From contig CM037789.1 of NCBI GenBank assembly GCA_021229015.1, positions 43,018,377-43,082,376 of the forward strand: 64,000 bases of DNA, written 5' to 3'. Both the position numbers and the translations under genes were made by a program. Below the pieces are notes generated by a model, which was not told where the DNA came from, ran no database searches, and worked only from the letters and a program-made list of their open reading frames with translations. The DNA is from Solen grandis (Eukaryota; Mollusca; Bivalvia; Adapedonta; Solenidae). Positions within the stretch are counted from its first letter, which is position 1; each line of letters opens with the position of its first letter. Positions 1 through 11,000 of the stretch are shown here, piece by piece.

Positions 1-583
1 AGAGAGGTCCTTATAAGGGGTACATCAGGTGTATAATCTGAATAATCAATATCATGTATATATTTATCATTAATTATATAATCATTTCTACATCCCACTC
101 TACTGTTAAAATCCCCAACCAAATACACTGCACCTAATTGTTCAAAATCGTTAATATCGTTTTGTATTAAATCAAAAAAATCAACATTACAAATTTCATA
201 CGCTGGCGAGCCTTCACACCATAAATACAATGCACACAGAAATATATCATCATGAAAGCCAAAAATGATTTATCTAATTTTATCCATATAACAGTGTCAT
301 AATGAGTTCTTACAATTTTTACACCTGGTAAAAAGGTTTCTTTTATATAAATCGCAACTCCACCAGAGTTCCTCTTTGCATTTCTATTTTGAAATTTACG
401 ATAGAAATTATAGGATACATATCCCGAAATATCAATATTGCTGGTACTTTTAGTCCAAGTTTCATAAAGAAAAGTTATATCTCCACTGCAAATCAAATTG
501 ACAAAGCCCTCCCGTTCCATCTTACTATCACTCAAACCATTCACATTCCATGACAGTATCTTAAGCTCATCCTCATCGAGTTC
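1..583 (-). pseudogene. LINE ORF2, 5' part (APE-type endonuclease), frameshifted and cut by window edge
   Basis: This is the start of the second ORF of a non-LTR retrotransposon, encoding the apurinic-type (EEP fold) endonuclease that nicks target DNA. Reading leftwards on -, the protein begins ELKILSWNVNGL, the usual first strand of these domains. It continues through a GGVAIYIK block to VYLVGDFNSRVG, where the conserved D and N are present. The frame is lost near 254-257: FLAF is in one frame and FLCALYLW, with everything after it, is in the next, which fits loss of one T. The reverse transcriptase would lie left of base 1. The upstream neighbour on the same strand is ORF1. Clade not determined. 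The endonuclease call is firm; this copy cannot make an intact ORF2. Confidence 0.85.
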
Positions 584-1624
584 CTATTTCTCCTCAATCT
601 TCTGCGCCTTCCCGTCGATGTACAGAGTGTCGTACGACAGCCACGCCCTCTTTCCTTCTTTCTTTGCCTCCTTAAGTCTTGGCATAAGCTTTTTCCTTCT
701 ATCCATCACTTCTTGTGGGAATTGCTCGTGCACAAAACAATTTGTCCCATTTAACGCTTTCCACTCCTTTCGAACTAGTTCCCGCTCTTTAAAGTATGTA
801 AATTTTGCCACTATCTTCCGCACTCTGCCATCACTTTTCACACCCATCCTATGGACTCTTTCAAATGACATTTTATCCACCAAATCATGGGCGATCTTCA
901 TTTTGTCGGTCAGGAACTGCCTTAATACCTCCTCGCAATTTTCCCCCGAGTGCGCCTCTGGTATATTCCCAAAAATAAGATTATTGCGCATTGATTGTGA
1001 CTTAAGATAAGATAATTCTTCTTTCATCTCAGAGTTTACTTTTTCTAAATCATGGATTCTCTCAATAGCAACGCCTAAATTGAAATCACTACTTTCTGCT
1101 TTTTCTTCAACCATTCCAAGCCTTTCTTCTACTTTCTTCTCTCTATCATGAACATAGTTCCACATTTTGGTTAGATCGGCTTCAAATTTGTCAACCTTCT
1201 CTTCCAAAAGATCAAGTTTGCCTAGCCTTTTCTCAACACCAATGATACGTCCATTCATTTCTTTTAAGTATTTCAAGATATCAGCATTTGATGGGGTATT
1301 TTTTTCCGTTTCCGCCACAGGTGGCGACTTAGGACCTGATTTACCCATATCACCTGAGTTATTTTGATTCAAACTATTATCATCAAAACTACTACTGTTA
1401 TTTTCATCCGAGTCGAACAGTATATTTAGGTTTAAGCCAATATCATTGTCATTTTCAAAAAGGACGGAATTTGCTTCTCTTATGACATGACTAACAGTTA
1501 TATGCTCGGGTGTACTGGTGTACCTCCCCGCTTTGCTCTCGTGCTCAATACACAAAGGATTTGAAGAGTCACTTGCCTTACGCTTTTGGTTTTTACTCTG
1601 TCCTCCTATATCCTTATCTGCCAT
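584..1624 (-). CDS. LINE ORF1 protein (coiled coil plus L1-ORF1-like RNA-binding domain)
   Basis: A 346-residue intact ORF. The N-terminal ~100 residues are acidic and Ser/Asn-rich. Residues ~110-215 are heptad-like, with many E/K/L (ILKYLKEMNGRIIGVEKRLG onward), and look like a coiled coil. The C-terminal third carries an RRM/CTD-like stretch: NNLIFGNIPE, then FERVHRMG, then RKIVAKFTYFKERELV and RKKLMPRLKEAKKEGKRAW. This is the organisation of L1-type ORF1p (Transposase_22-like), a trimeric RNA-binding chaperone of the retrotransposon particle. It ends with TAG at 584-586. ORF2 follows in the same frame with no intervening ATG. The start ATG at 1622-1624 gives the longest frame. Host-gene origin is unlikely given the adjacent endonuclease. 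Confidence 0.85.
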   Translation of the reverse strand: MADKDIGGQSKNQKRKASDSSNPLCIEHESKAGRYTSTPEHITVSHVIREANSVLFENDNDIGLNLNILFDSDENNSSSFDDNSLNQNNSGDMGKSGPKSPPVAETEKNTPSNADILKYLKEMNGRIIGVEKRLGKLDLLEEKVDKFEADLTKMWNYVHDREKKVEERLGMVEEKAESSDFNLGVAIERIHDLEKVNSEMKEELSYLKSQSMRNNLIFGNIPEAHSGENCEEVLRQFLTDKMKIAHDLVDKMSFERVHRMGVKSDGRVRKIVAKFTYFKERELVRKEWKALNGTNCFVHEQFPQEVMDRRKKLMPRLKEAKKEGKRAWLSYDTLYIDGKAQKIEEK

Positions 1625-1774
1625 CAGTATTCCATCACTAACACTTCCTCACACTCACATTTAGACACAAATTGCATGTCTCTAAAACATTTTTCACATA
1701 TTTTTAACGCTTTAAATCTTATTTTTTTCTCCGCTTATTTTTCTTGTGTATACCTGTACACGCGACCTTGACCC

Positions 1775-2390
1775 TAACTTTTCACCGAATTTGAAACATT
1801 ATCGGGGAAATATCCCCGTAGATTAGGGGATGTATCGTTGTATCGAACCATCCTAGATGCCTCGGGGAAGATTATGGAGATTTTGAGAATTTGGTGATGG
1901 ACAAAATCAAGCGTAGACTTTCGGGGGATGCCCCCAGCAATGTCCCGTGGCCTTTTTGACCGTCTCAGTCTAAAGTTGACAAAAAAAGCAACAAATTTTA
2001 GAGTGCGCTTGCCGATTTTTTTTTTCTGCGAATATTCTGAGATTCTATCACAAGATCTGGAATGTGTCACAGAAAGGTCACCGAACCTTCGAGACATCAC
2101 CGAAGCCTAGGGGGTTCCTCGGAGGAAAAAATATTTCGCGGAAGCTCCGTGAATGCTTCCTAGGAGCTATGCGTATGTTTCCCCGGCCTGTTTTCCCCGA
2201 TAAAACTTCGAGAACATATAGGGAAAATTTCATTGCAAGCAATGGAGTTCTCCCGAAGCCTCCCGATGACTCCACATGGTTCGCAACGCTTTCGAAGCTT
2301 CCGCGGGACACAAGGGAACCTGTTCCCGACGCCTCCCGAGGCTCATCAATTTCCATCGGGAGTACATCCCCTAGGAAAAACAAATGACAA
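1775..2390. other. GC-rich anomalous stretch, unclassified
   Basis: Much richer in G+C than both flanks and full of short related words such as CCCGAAGCCTCCCGA, CCCGACGCCTCCCGAGG and TCCGCGGA. Overlapping ORFs are open on both strands (for example 2064-2387 on + and 2078-2383 on -) but match no family I recognise, and the two-strand openness probably reflects composition. It could be the 5' UTR of the adjacent LINE or a separate repeat. Confidence 0.4.
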
Positions 2391-2494
2391 GTGGGACTGA
2401 GCCTTGAGCGATATAATCTTATATTTTACCTTCGCAAAGCCATGTTTTTGAATAACTACTGTGCATGTGTTTGACTAAGATGATGGTAGTAAAA

Positions 2495-2579
2495 GGGGGG
2501 GGGGGGGGGGGGGGCAGACTGGCATAAAAAAATTAATAAGTGCTTTTTGCCCCCCCCCCCCCCCAAAAAAAAAAAAAAA
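2495..2579. repeat. G(20) tract, then C(15)A(15) tract
   Basis: G runs at 2495-2514, C at 2550-2564 and A at 2565-2579. G and C tracts 35 bases apart could pair as a hairpin or form a quadruplex. Tract lengths in an assembly are unreliable. Confidence 0.9.
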
Positions 2580-3949
2580 CACAAAAAAACAGTGACTTGT
2601 AAACAGTGTCAATTAGTGAATGCTTTGAATAGTCATCAGTTTTAGACTCAACATTGTAAAAGACAGTTTTGTTTAAATCTGAGGAAAAAAATCACTTTAA
2701 ACATATTTTGTCAAATATGTTGAAGGGAGTACCGGGTGTATGCTGTATTAGGTTCGAACTTGGTAATCTTGACTGTCTAATTGTCGATCTGGAAGCAGCC
2801 TTCACACACAGACTTCCCAGATATAAAAATCAGGCGCACGTTTTAGGGTCGGGCGGTTGCAGAAGGTTTGGGCCCTTTCTGCGTGTCGAATTTTTGGTAC
2901 ATTTTTTTTCTAGATGTTAAATCAGTGACAAAACAAACAATGATGTTGATATTTAGTATAAAATCTTTAATATCCGTTTTATTACGCACATAAATTGTGT
3001 TTTCTGTGCATTAGTATTTCGTATTCATCTACTTATCAGTAACATTGCTCAATGACTGATTACCTGGATTTGATTTGAATTAGTGATCATGCATTATCTA
3101 CATATACATTGTACCAAAATATGGATTGTCCCAGTATACGGCAGATTGAAATTTTCAAATTCTTTCATTTCATATTCATGATTTTATAAATTTAAAATAC
3201 ACCAGGGTCTCTATATTAAGAGATCATGAATACACATACATATAGATTATTATATTCGTAAATATTAAAAATTGAACATGATGATGTATCGGCCTACTAT
3301 TTGTATTTATTCCTTTCAGGAAAAAATATGTAGAGAAGTTAGTTTCATAAAAATAATACTTAAAAAGTTATGTAAAAATAGTAAAGCTGATGACATTTAG
3401 AAACACAACCTATTTAATTTGCATGGCTAGCGATAGTTATGCATCTACTCTGCAGTTTGCTACAGCAAAAAATAAATAAATACAATAAAAAATCCTTTAA
3501 ATAGTTTATAGTTGTAACTGATACAAACTTTTGGTAATTGTCTATTTTTCCCAATTGTTAGATCGCTCGGCAGACGACATGTAAATTTCTCTCAATCAGA
3601 GAACGTGTCCGCAGTACCCTAAACACATGCTTATCACAAAGTCATGGACGACTGCCGATTCGGATTACCTACACATTAACAGCAGGGGGCCATAAGACAA
3701 TAGGAGTCTGGCTGGTCAGGTGGTTATGTGGGTGGTTCAGTACGGGGGCCCACGATGGGGATTTCCTCTAGACAACACTACTATGATGTAATCAATGGAT
3801 TTTATAGCCTTGAAAAATGTATGACCAAGGCAGCTGGGGGGCCAAGCCCCCGCCCCCCGCTGGATCTGGGCCTGGAGCTACTATTCATACTTCCGAAACC
3901 GTGAAAACTTCCAGAATATGAATGGAAGTGCTATATCTCTATATATTTT
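2580..3949. other. Intergenic, AT-rich, nothing firmly identified
   Basis: No supported gene. The part around 3660-3880 is richer in G+C, with GGGGGCC and GCCCCCGCCCCCC words typical of degraded transposon ends, but no termini could be paired. Confidence 0.5.
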
Positions 3950-3959
3950 ACTTATTTGC

Positions 3960-4240
3960 CGGTCGTGATGACCGAGTGGTTTGTGCGTCCGCCTCGGAAT
4001 CAGGAGGTCGTGGGTCGATATGCGGCCTCTGTAGAAGGGTACTGGTATACAGTTCCTTTGCTTGGAGCTCAGCATATATACGACAGTTCCAGGATTGGTT
4101 GTCCGGTGTCAGAATTATGTGATAGGGTATGGTATCATGCCACATAATTACGGCGTGATACTTGCGCAGTGCGGCAGCACTATATTTGGTCTCCAATTGA
4201 CTGAAATATTATTGGCGGGATGTTAACCCAATAACAAACT
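3960..4240 (+). mobile_element. tRNA-headed SINE with perfect 10-bp target-site duplication
   Basis: Flanked by ACTTATTTGC at 3950-3959 and again at 4241-4250. The head holds a pol III A-box-like word TGACCGAGTGG (3969-3979) and, about 40 bases on, a B-box-like GGGTCGATATG. The body (CCTTTGCTTGGAGCTCAGCAT and GGTATCATGCC) and the tail (GACTGAAATATT ... AACCCAATAACAA) recur in the copy near 38966-39280, so this is a dispersed family. Confidence 0.88.
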
Positions 4241-4352
4241 ACTTATTTGCATAATTTTGTATAATCTATATGTATTCTAAAATTTCACATTTAGCACTCA
4301 TAACAATAAAACGTCATAAGAATCTCCTGTATATTTGGTTAGTTGTATATAC

Positions 4353-4431
4353 AATTCACGGCTATGTATAGGATTTACAGCTATGTACAGGATTTACGGC
4401 TATGGATAGGATTTACGCCTATGTATAGGAT
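4353..4431. repeat. 20-bp minisatellite, about four copies
   Basis: Unit close to GGATTTACGGCTATGTATA, repeated four times with single-base differences. It lies about 420 bp upstream of the UBLCP1 start codon. Confidence 0.85.
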
Positions 4432-4488
4432 CTGACATGAATATTGTCATTTCATATCACATTTTACTTTTACTAACCAGTTTATGAA

Positions 4489-4527
4489 AATGTTATTAAG
4501 CGAGCCTCTGGCGAGCTTAATAACATT
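4489..4527. repeat. Perfect 13-bp inverted repeat (hairpin)
   Basis: AATGTTATTAAGC and its exact reverse complement are separated by 13 bases. It lies about 320 bp upstream of UBLCP1. Function unknown. Confidence 0.8.
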
Positions 4528-4844
4528 TCCAAGAGCGAGTTAGCATTTCGTTCGTGGACTGAACTGAACATTTCTCTCTATATATATATGTGGTATTGGC
4601 ATATATATCTCATGTAGAATTTCACATGTAGGAACTAGCATTGCGTCCAGATTTTCTGTAATCCGGTAGGTCATTTATAGGCTACAGAATAGAAATAAAT
4701 TTGGCCTCAATACATCTACTGCTACTTGTTTTCTATAAGACAGAAATGCATTCTTTCTATGATTCATTGAAACTCCGTCGCAGGGGTTAAACAAAGGTTC
4801 ACGATAAAGTTGTTCTTACGGCACCGTTATGTTTATTATTTACG

Positions 4845-5007
4845 ATGGCGTCTGAAGAAATAGAAATAGCGATAAAATGGAGTGGAAAAGAATACTCTAT
4901 TTCAGGACTGACAGATGTCCAGACAGTGTCAGATTTGAAAGGAAAGATAAAACTTCAAACAGGTGTAATGCCGGATAGACAAAAGCTTTTAGGACTCAAA
5001 TTTAAAG
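4845..5007 (+). CDS. UBLCP1: UBLCP1 exon 1
   Basis: Start ATG and residues 1-54 (plus one base of 55): the first half of the ubiquitin-like domain, with VKW-type strand KWSGKEYSI and the RQKLLGLK loop conserved in UBLCP1. The donor GTAAAT is followed by an intronic poly-A run at 5034-5054. Confidence 0.95.
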
Positions 5008-8000
5008 GTAAATTTAAAACAAGTGGCTCATCTAAAAAAAAAAAAAAAAAAAAAAGCCTGTCACTATGTGTTACTGTCTAGAATATATCCGAAATAAAAA
5101 TGCACATATATCTTTAACATTGAGGACCTATTCCCTTGGGGTAAACTCTCCACTGTTGGTGTGCACACTATAGGTATTTGTCATTGCAGTGATACTTAAA
5201 CGAGTGAAGAACTTGGTTCCTACCTTATTGGGTTCCTGGCTAGGCCATAAATTGTGCGCAAATTTCTCTGTTTGGTTTATTGCTGTGGGTAGGGATAATG
5301 GCGGGCGACCATCAACTACGATGACATATACCTCAAGCCCCTAGTGTTGACACCACTTTCAAGCCTTGTAGGTAGACATTCCCCACAGAGCCCCCCATGG
5401 CTTCTGAAAACAGAACTAATCTCACTGTTCTAACCAGCTTATCCTTGCCAGTATATTCAATATGTTGAATGTGGGCAGTAAACGGAAGAAGAAGAAGAAG
5501 CTGGACAGGAGACAAGCCTCTTATTACCAGTTACCAATAGCACTGCCAGGTCTACCTCTTCCAACCCAATGCAAAAGCCTTACCTGCAAAGTTGCACCCA
5601 CCACAAAGCAATTGACTGTTGGACCCTGCATACAAATGACAAGCCCTCCCACTGGCCGGTAATCTGGACAGTGAGCCAGTGCCTGTATGCCCACGACTGA
5701 CTGATGCACCAGCTTTCCAAAATAGACACCCTTGATATCTTGCCAACTACTCCTACAGCTCCCACAAAGTCTATCAACCACCCGAGACTCCAGCAGCCAC
5801 CACACACCATGAATTTCTGCCTGAGACAGCAGTGCCCAAAGTGCCCATATTGGCAGCTCAACACAACCATGTCTCCACCTACACTCTGTCTGAGTCCCAA
5901 CCAAACTGGTTTTATCTGTAACCTACTTGGACAAGTTAAAAAAGGTTGTCATTTTCCTGTCCTCTTCCTGTACCAACTGCACTGAAATGTTCTCAGTACA
6001 GTCTCTGTCCTCCATGGCTGTTCATGTACTTACCTCACTCCCCCTTTCAATAAGCTGGAACTTATCGGGAATTAACATGAAAGAAAACAATACAGGAGCC
6101 ACACTGGCCAAATCCTAAAGAGTACTGATCCTCAAGACTGACCTGGCATACTGCAATCCTATGGTAGGAGGATGAACTTCTGAACTACAGCCTATATGAC
6201 CATCAGAGAGCAGGGCCTCTGAATCAGGCTTTTCAGATTGGGGGAGAGCCCAAAGAAATGGTCCTTGACTGCCACTATCATCGAAAACAGTTTAAATTCC
6301 GGGATATAAATGCATAAATGCAGTTTGTAAGGCCAATTGCACCACAAATGGTATGTGCGCACAAACCCTGTAATGTTCACTACCTTCAAAACCACGAGAA
6401 ACTTAAGTAAGAGATCAACAGGAAAGGAACTTAACCTATCAGCAGGGCCTTTTTTCCAATTTTGGGGAAAGCACCCTAGCCCTTTTTATGGGGAAAATAG
6501 CAAGCCACTTGTTTACAACTTATTAAGGGATTTTTTTTTTTACCATATTCATAAATATAAGCATAAACTGGTCTTGGCACAGCAAGACATACTAGAAACT
6601 AAATATAAAGACTAATCAAATATTTTGTTTAAGAATCAATAGAGTTAAATTAGCGTCATAATATTGTTCTCTAGGTTTCTCAATGATCAGCTACCTCCTT
6701 AATGGGGAATTTTATTTAAGAGTGGGGAATTTGAGGACTATTTTTGGGGAAAAAAGGTGGTTATTTGGCTTGGGGAAGCAGCCCTTTACCGGCTACAGTT
6801 AAGAAGGGTAAAAAGGCCCTGATCAGATATGCAATGAATTAGCACTGAAGAAAAGTTATTATCCACATCCCCCAACTAAAAATTTTGACTTGAGAATGCA
6901 GTGTTAATAGTTAAAATCACTGGTTCTCGTTAGAAGGTAGCGAGGTCTAAAATCATTTATAAAAAGGCTCCAAATTAACCGCTGCCACCATTATTGTATT
7001 TGTTTACAATAGCAGTGATACTTATAAAAGGAAATAACATGGTTCCTATGTTATTTGGGTCCTTGATAAGCCATAATTGTATGCTAATTTCTCCGTTTGG
7101 TTTATTGCTGCAGGCAGGGTAAATGGCAGGCTTCACTCTCCATGTGTCAGATGCATGCGCATAGCGACAACAGCACTACAACACTCTTGATTCTTCCAGG
7201 TGGTTCCAGTCCAAGTTGGTTCTTTATGAGAAGGAATATTTAAATTCTGGCCCCATGTTCTTGAAAATACTTAAGTATGATTTTAGGCTCAAATTTGAGT
7301 ATCATCTTGAAATCCCTGTTGAAACTTATGGGCATATTTTGAGTTTGAGTATGAAAATCATACTTGAGTACCATTTTATTTTCGAAAACTTTTCGAATGC
7401 TTTTGAGTTGTTTTTGACAAATTGTTCTACTACATTTTTGCTGATAAGAATTGCAATTGTCCATAGAAATTTTAGACCCCACTACAAGTATGGCAAATGT
7501 AACTTTAATACCGGCAGGTATAAAGTAACTGTCCCTGGTCATATGTGTATAACTCACCTTGCTTTGCCTATAGTTTTTGTATCTGTTTGACTGTGAGCAT
7601 CTTTTGGCAGCTTGAATTCTTAGTGATGACAACTTCAATGCTTGAAAAAGTTTTGGCTATCTCTTTTTACATTGTTTTGCTTTCTATATATAGGAAAAGT
7701 GCCAGATGATGCTGTTTTATTGGGTGACTTAAAGCTGAAGAAGGGGGCCAAAATCATGATGATGGGCACAAGAGAGGAAGAGATTGTATGTATAAAACAA
7801 GGACAATGCTCACAATTGTTTTATATTCCAAGCTTTTGATGAAAAAAAAAAAAAAAATGTTCATAACTGTTAAATTTTATCATACACTGTGAGAGGTAGG
7901 ATGTTATCATTTTCATTCACCAGTAGATAAGTTTCCTGCATGCTTGCTGTAAAAGACATATCACTTTCACTATGTTTAAATAATGAAATGAAAAAAATGA

Positions 8001-11000
8001 TGTCATATATTTATTTTATTATTATTAAATTTAAGTTTTTCCCATGGGAATTTTAAAGCAGAAAGAAAGAAGAGAAAGGAAATGTATTAAAAAGGTGAAA
8101 GAATAGCATGAATTAGGAAAATTATTTAAAACTGTATTTTCCCTTTAAGTGATGTAAGAATGTTGGATATGTATTGGCTAGTTGAGCACAGGATTCACGT
8201 GCATTATAGGGCTGTAGCTCATTAAGCATTGAGAAATTAATTTTCTTCTAATTTGCAAAAAACTCAAATGTAGAAAATTATGTCTTTCAGTTGTGTCATT
8301 ATAAAATGCACATTTTCACAAGAAGCTGTGAAAATAGAATTTTACTCAATATCTTTTATTTCAGAATCTTCATTTAATAAGCCACATTTGCCTGATTGTA
8401 TGTCTTGATTAATTTTCAGATTTATATGATTCTATCTAGGTTTTGTGTTTGGAGTAATATTGCCATTATTTTTAGTGATATAGATACGGTATATAGGTTA
8501 ATCAAAATTGATTACATTTTTGTTGCAGACAAAAATTGTTGAGCCACCTCAAGATTTACCAGAAGTTGTGAATGACTTTGACATTGAAGAAGAAGAAATT
8601 GCAGTTGAAAATAGGTACATTCACCAACACACAATGTCATGTTGCTGCACATTATGTTTAGTTTAAGTAATCAGAAATTTCATGTCCACCTAAGATACAT
8701 TACGTACCATATTATTCTTTATGTGATACTGTTCTGCCTACTCTATTACTTTAATCCCCATCAACGCAACATATCTTTTTTAAATTTAAAAGAACATTTA
8801 TTGTTTGCGTTAATAAGTTTTCCAATTCTATGCAGGATAAAAATTTATTGTTCTCCTGTATGTTTTAGTTTTTGTGCTTAGGCGGCCTATTGTGATGGCT
8901 TATGATAGATGTTGCTTTAGTAACTCTCTTCCAAGATTGTTCAAATCATTCAGATTCATTTACACCTGGGGCAGATCCAGCTATCCTTACACATATCATA
9001 TATATTGAAAAAAAAAAATAGTGATAACTTGAAAACAAAAATAATTGCCAAACTTAAAAATGTTTAAGCACTGATATTCCATGTATAACCTTCTACCAAG
9101 ACTGTTTAGATTAAGCAGATTCATTTAAAAAAAATATATGGATGCTATCGTATGAAGAAAGTTTTCTTTATATATATAGAGAGAGAGAGAGAGGGAGAGA
9201 GAGATAGAGAGAGAGTTTCTTGAAAGATTGTTTAATTTGTTTGGCTCAGCCGCTTATTAGAAAAACATTGATGCTGTATGCAAATTGTCATCAGCTGATC
9301 TAGCCAATGTCATTATTGCCCTCTTTACTTTTGCACTCATATTTTAATATTATTTCAGGGAAGAATTCTTAAATAAGATAGAACGAAGAGTCAAGGACCT
9401 GAAAATAGATATTATTAATGAGCCTCGTAAAGGAAAGAAACTACTTGTGCTCGATATAGATTATACTCTTTTTGGTAAGTTGTGTAAAAACATTTTTTTT
9501 TTTTTTATAGCTCTCCTGGGCACAAAGTGCTCATTGTGAGCTATTAGGATCACCCTCAGTCCACTGTCTGTCGTTAACAATTTGCTTTAAATGACATCTC
9601 CTCTGAAACCACAGAATTTGATTAAACTTAGCAGGGATGATCCTTGGGTGAACCTTCAGGAAAGTTGCTAAAATAAACTTGATCCATGTAGAACTCTGGT
9701 TGCCATGGCAATGGAAAGAAAAAAATTATGAAAGCTTTAAAAATCATCTCCTTCAAAACTACTGGCCAGATTTCAAAATATTTTAGTATAGATGTTCCTT
9801 GGTAACCTTCTACCAAGATTGCTAAAATTATTCTGATCAGTTATAAAGCATGGTAGCCAGGGACAGGGCTAATTTGCCGTAAATGTATATACATGTAGTG
9901 AAAACTTTTAAAGTTTTCTGCTCTAAAACTACTGGCCAGATTTTAATGGCTATTATCTTGCTAAGGATGACTTGGTATTTGACCTCTATCTCAATTATGG
10001 CCCTTGAAGTATAAAAATGTCATATTTAACTTTGTTTGCATTCTAGCATCCACATTTATAAAGCATTCTTGATCAGATTAGAGCAGTGGTACTCTTGTTG
10101 TTTTTTATTTGCTCATTCGGATTATGTTTTGTGATCACCCTGCCTCTGGTGTTGATCATGATCAATTTGCTTTGAATGACCTCCTCTAAAAGCACTTGTC
10201 AGAAATTAATGAAACTTGGCATGGATGATCCTCAAAGGTCACATAAATTTCTTAAATAAATCCATGCAGAACTCTTCTTGCTATAGATATTTAATAACAA
10301 CAACAATAACATTATAAAATCATGGGTCAGAAGAAATTAATTTCATTTTGAACAAATGATTACCTCAGGGTCCTCTGCCATAATTGCTTAAACAAAGTTG
10401 ATCCCTTAAAAAAAGGCTTCCAGATTATTTCTATTAGTATAACAGGTAGCTGGTTTTCTTATATCATCTATGTCGATATTTGTAAATGAGTTTTCCATCT
10501 AAGGGGTGGGATTGGTCATATGCAATAATTTATATGATCAAAGTCAGATGGTCAAAACTTGATTCTGGTTACTGATGAGGGTCACCAGGTCAAATCAAGT
10601 GACCTAAATATTTTATTCAGTTTCATGGTACTTTAATGAGCAGTTTAGGGCCACTATGACGTTTTTGTTTGCAATATTTGCATTGTTTTACCAATGTTGA
10701 TGCAGGATTCAGTTTCAAGATAACTGGCACTGAAATTTAGTAACCTAATATTTTCATATGTAAAGAATGGGGCTTACTTTCGCTTGTGAACACGCTAGAG
10801 GCCAACATATTTTTGCCCAAGTTTCATAAAATTGATTATTATGTTTATCTATATGAAATCTCTTATTTGTTTGAAATGGGTCATGGGCTCCAAAGATAGT
10901 TAACTTGGTCAAATCTTAGAAGAACTATATGAAGGTCATCTGACAGGTCAGGGTGAGTTGTTATGATCATTGGATGTCATCTGTCATCCATTATCCACAG

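Larger units (their letters stand above)
1..1790 (-). mobile_element. 5' portion of an APE-type non-LTR retrotransposon (LINE)
   Basis: ORF1 followed by the endonuclease start of ORF2, both on -, define the element. The 5' boundary is uncertain: the AT-rich leader above the ORF1 ATG runs to about 1790, where base composition changes sharply. The 3' part is outside the window. Confidence 0.75.

Noticed and set aside
498..1010. 170-codon + ORF opposite the LINE ORF1
   Set aside because: Antisense shadow of ORF1.
2064..2387. Overlapping 107- and 101-codon ORFs on both strands
   Set aside because: Both fit the G+C-rich composition, show no known motif and cannot both be genes.
3958..4040. Functional tRNA gene
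   Set aside because: Boxes A and B are tRNA-like but the B box is imperfect, no cloverleaf could be drawn, and the segment continues into a SINE body with target duplications.
5524..5904. 126-codon minus ORF in UBLCP1 intron 1
   Set aside because: Overlapped by other long frames on both strands, no domain recognised; treated as part of the degraded insert.
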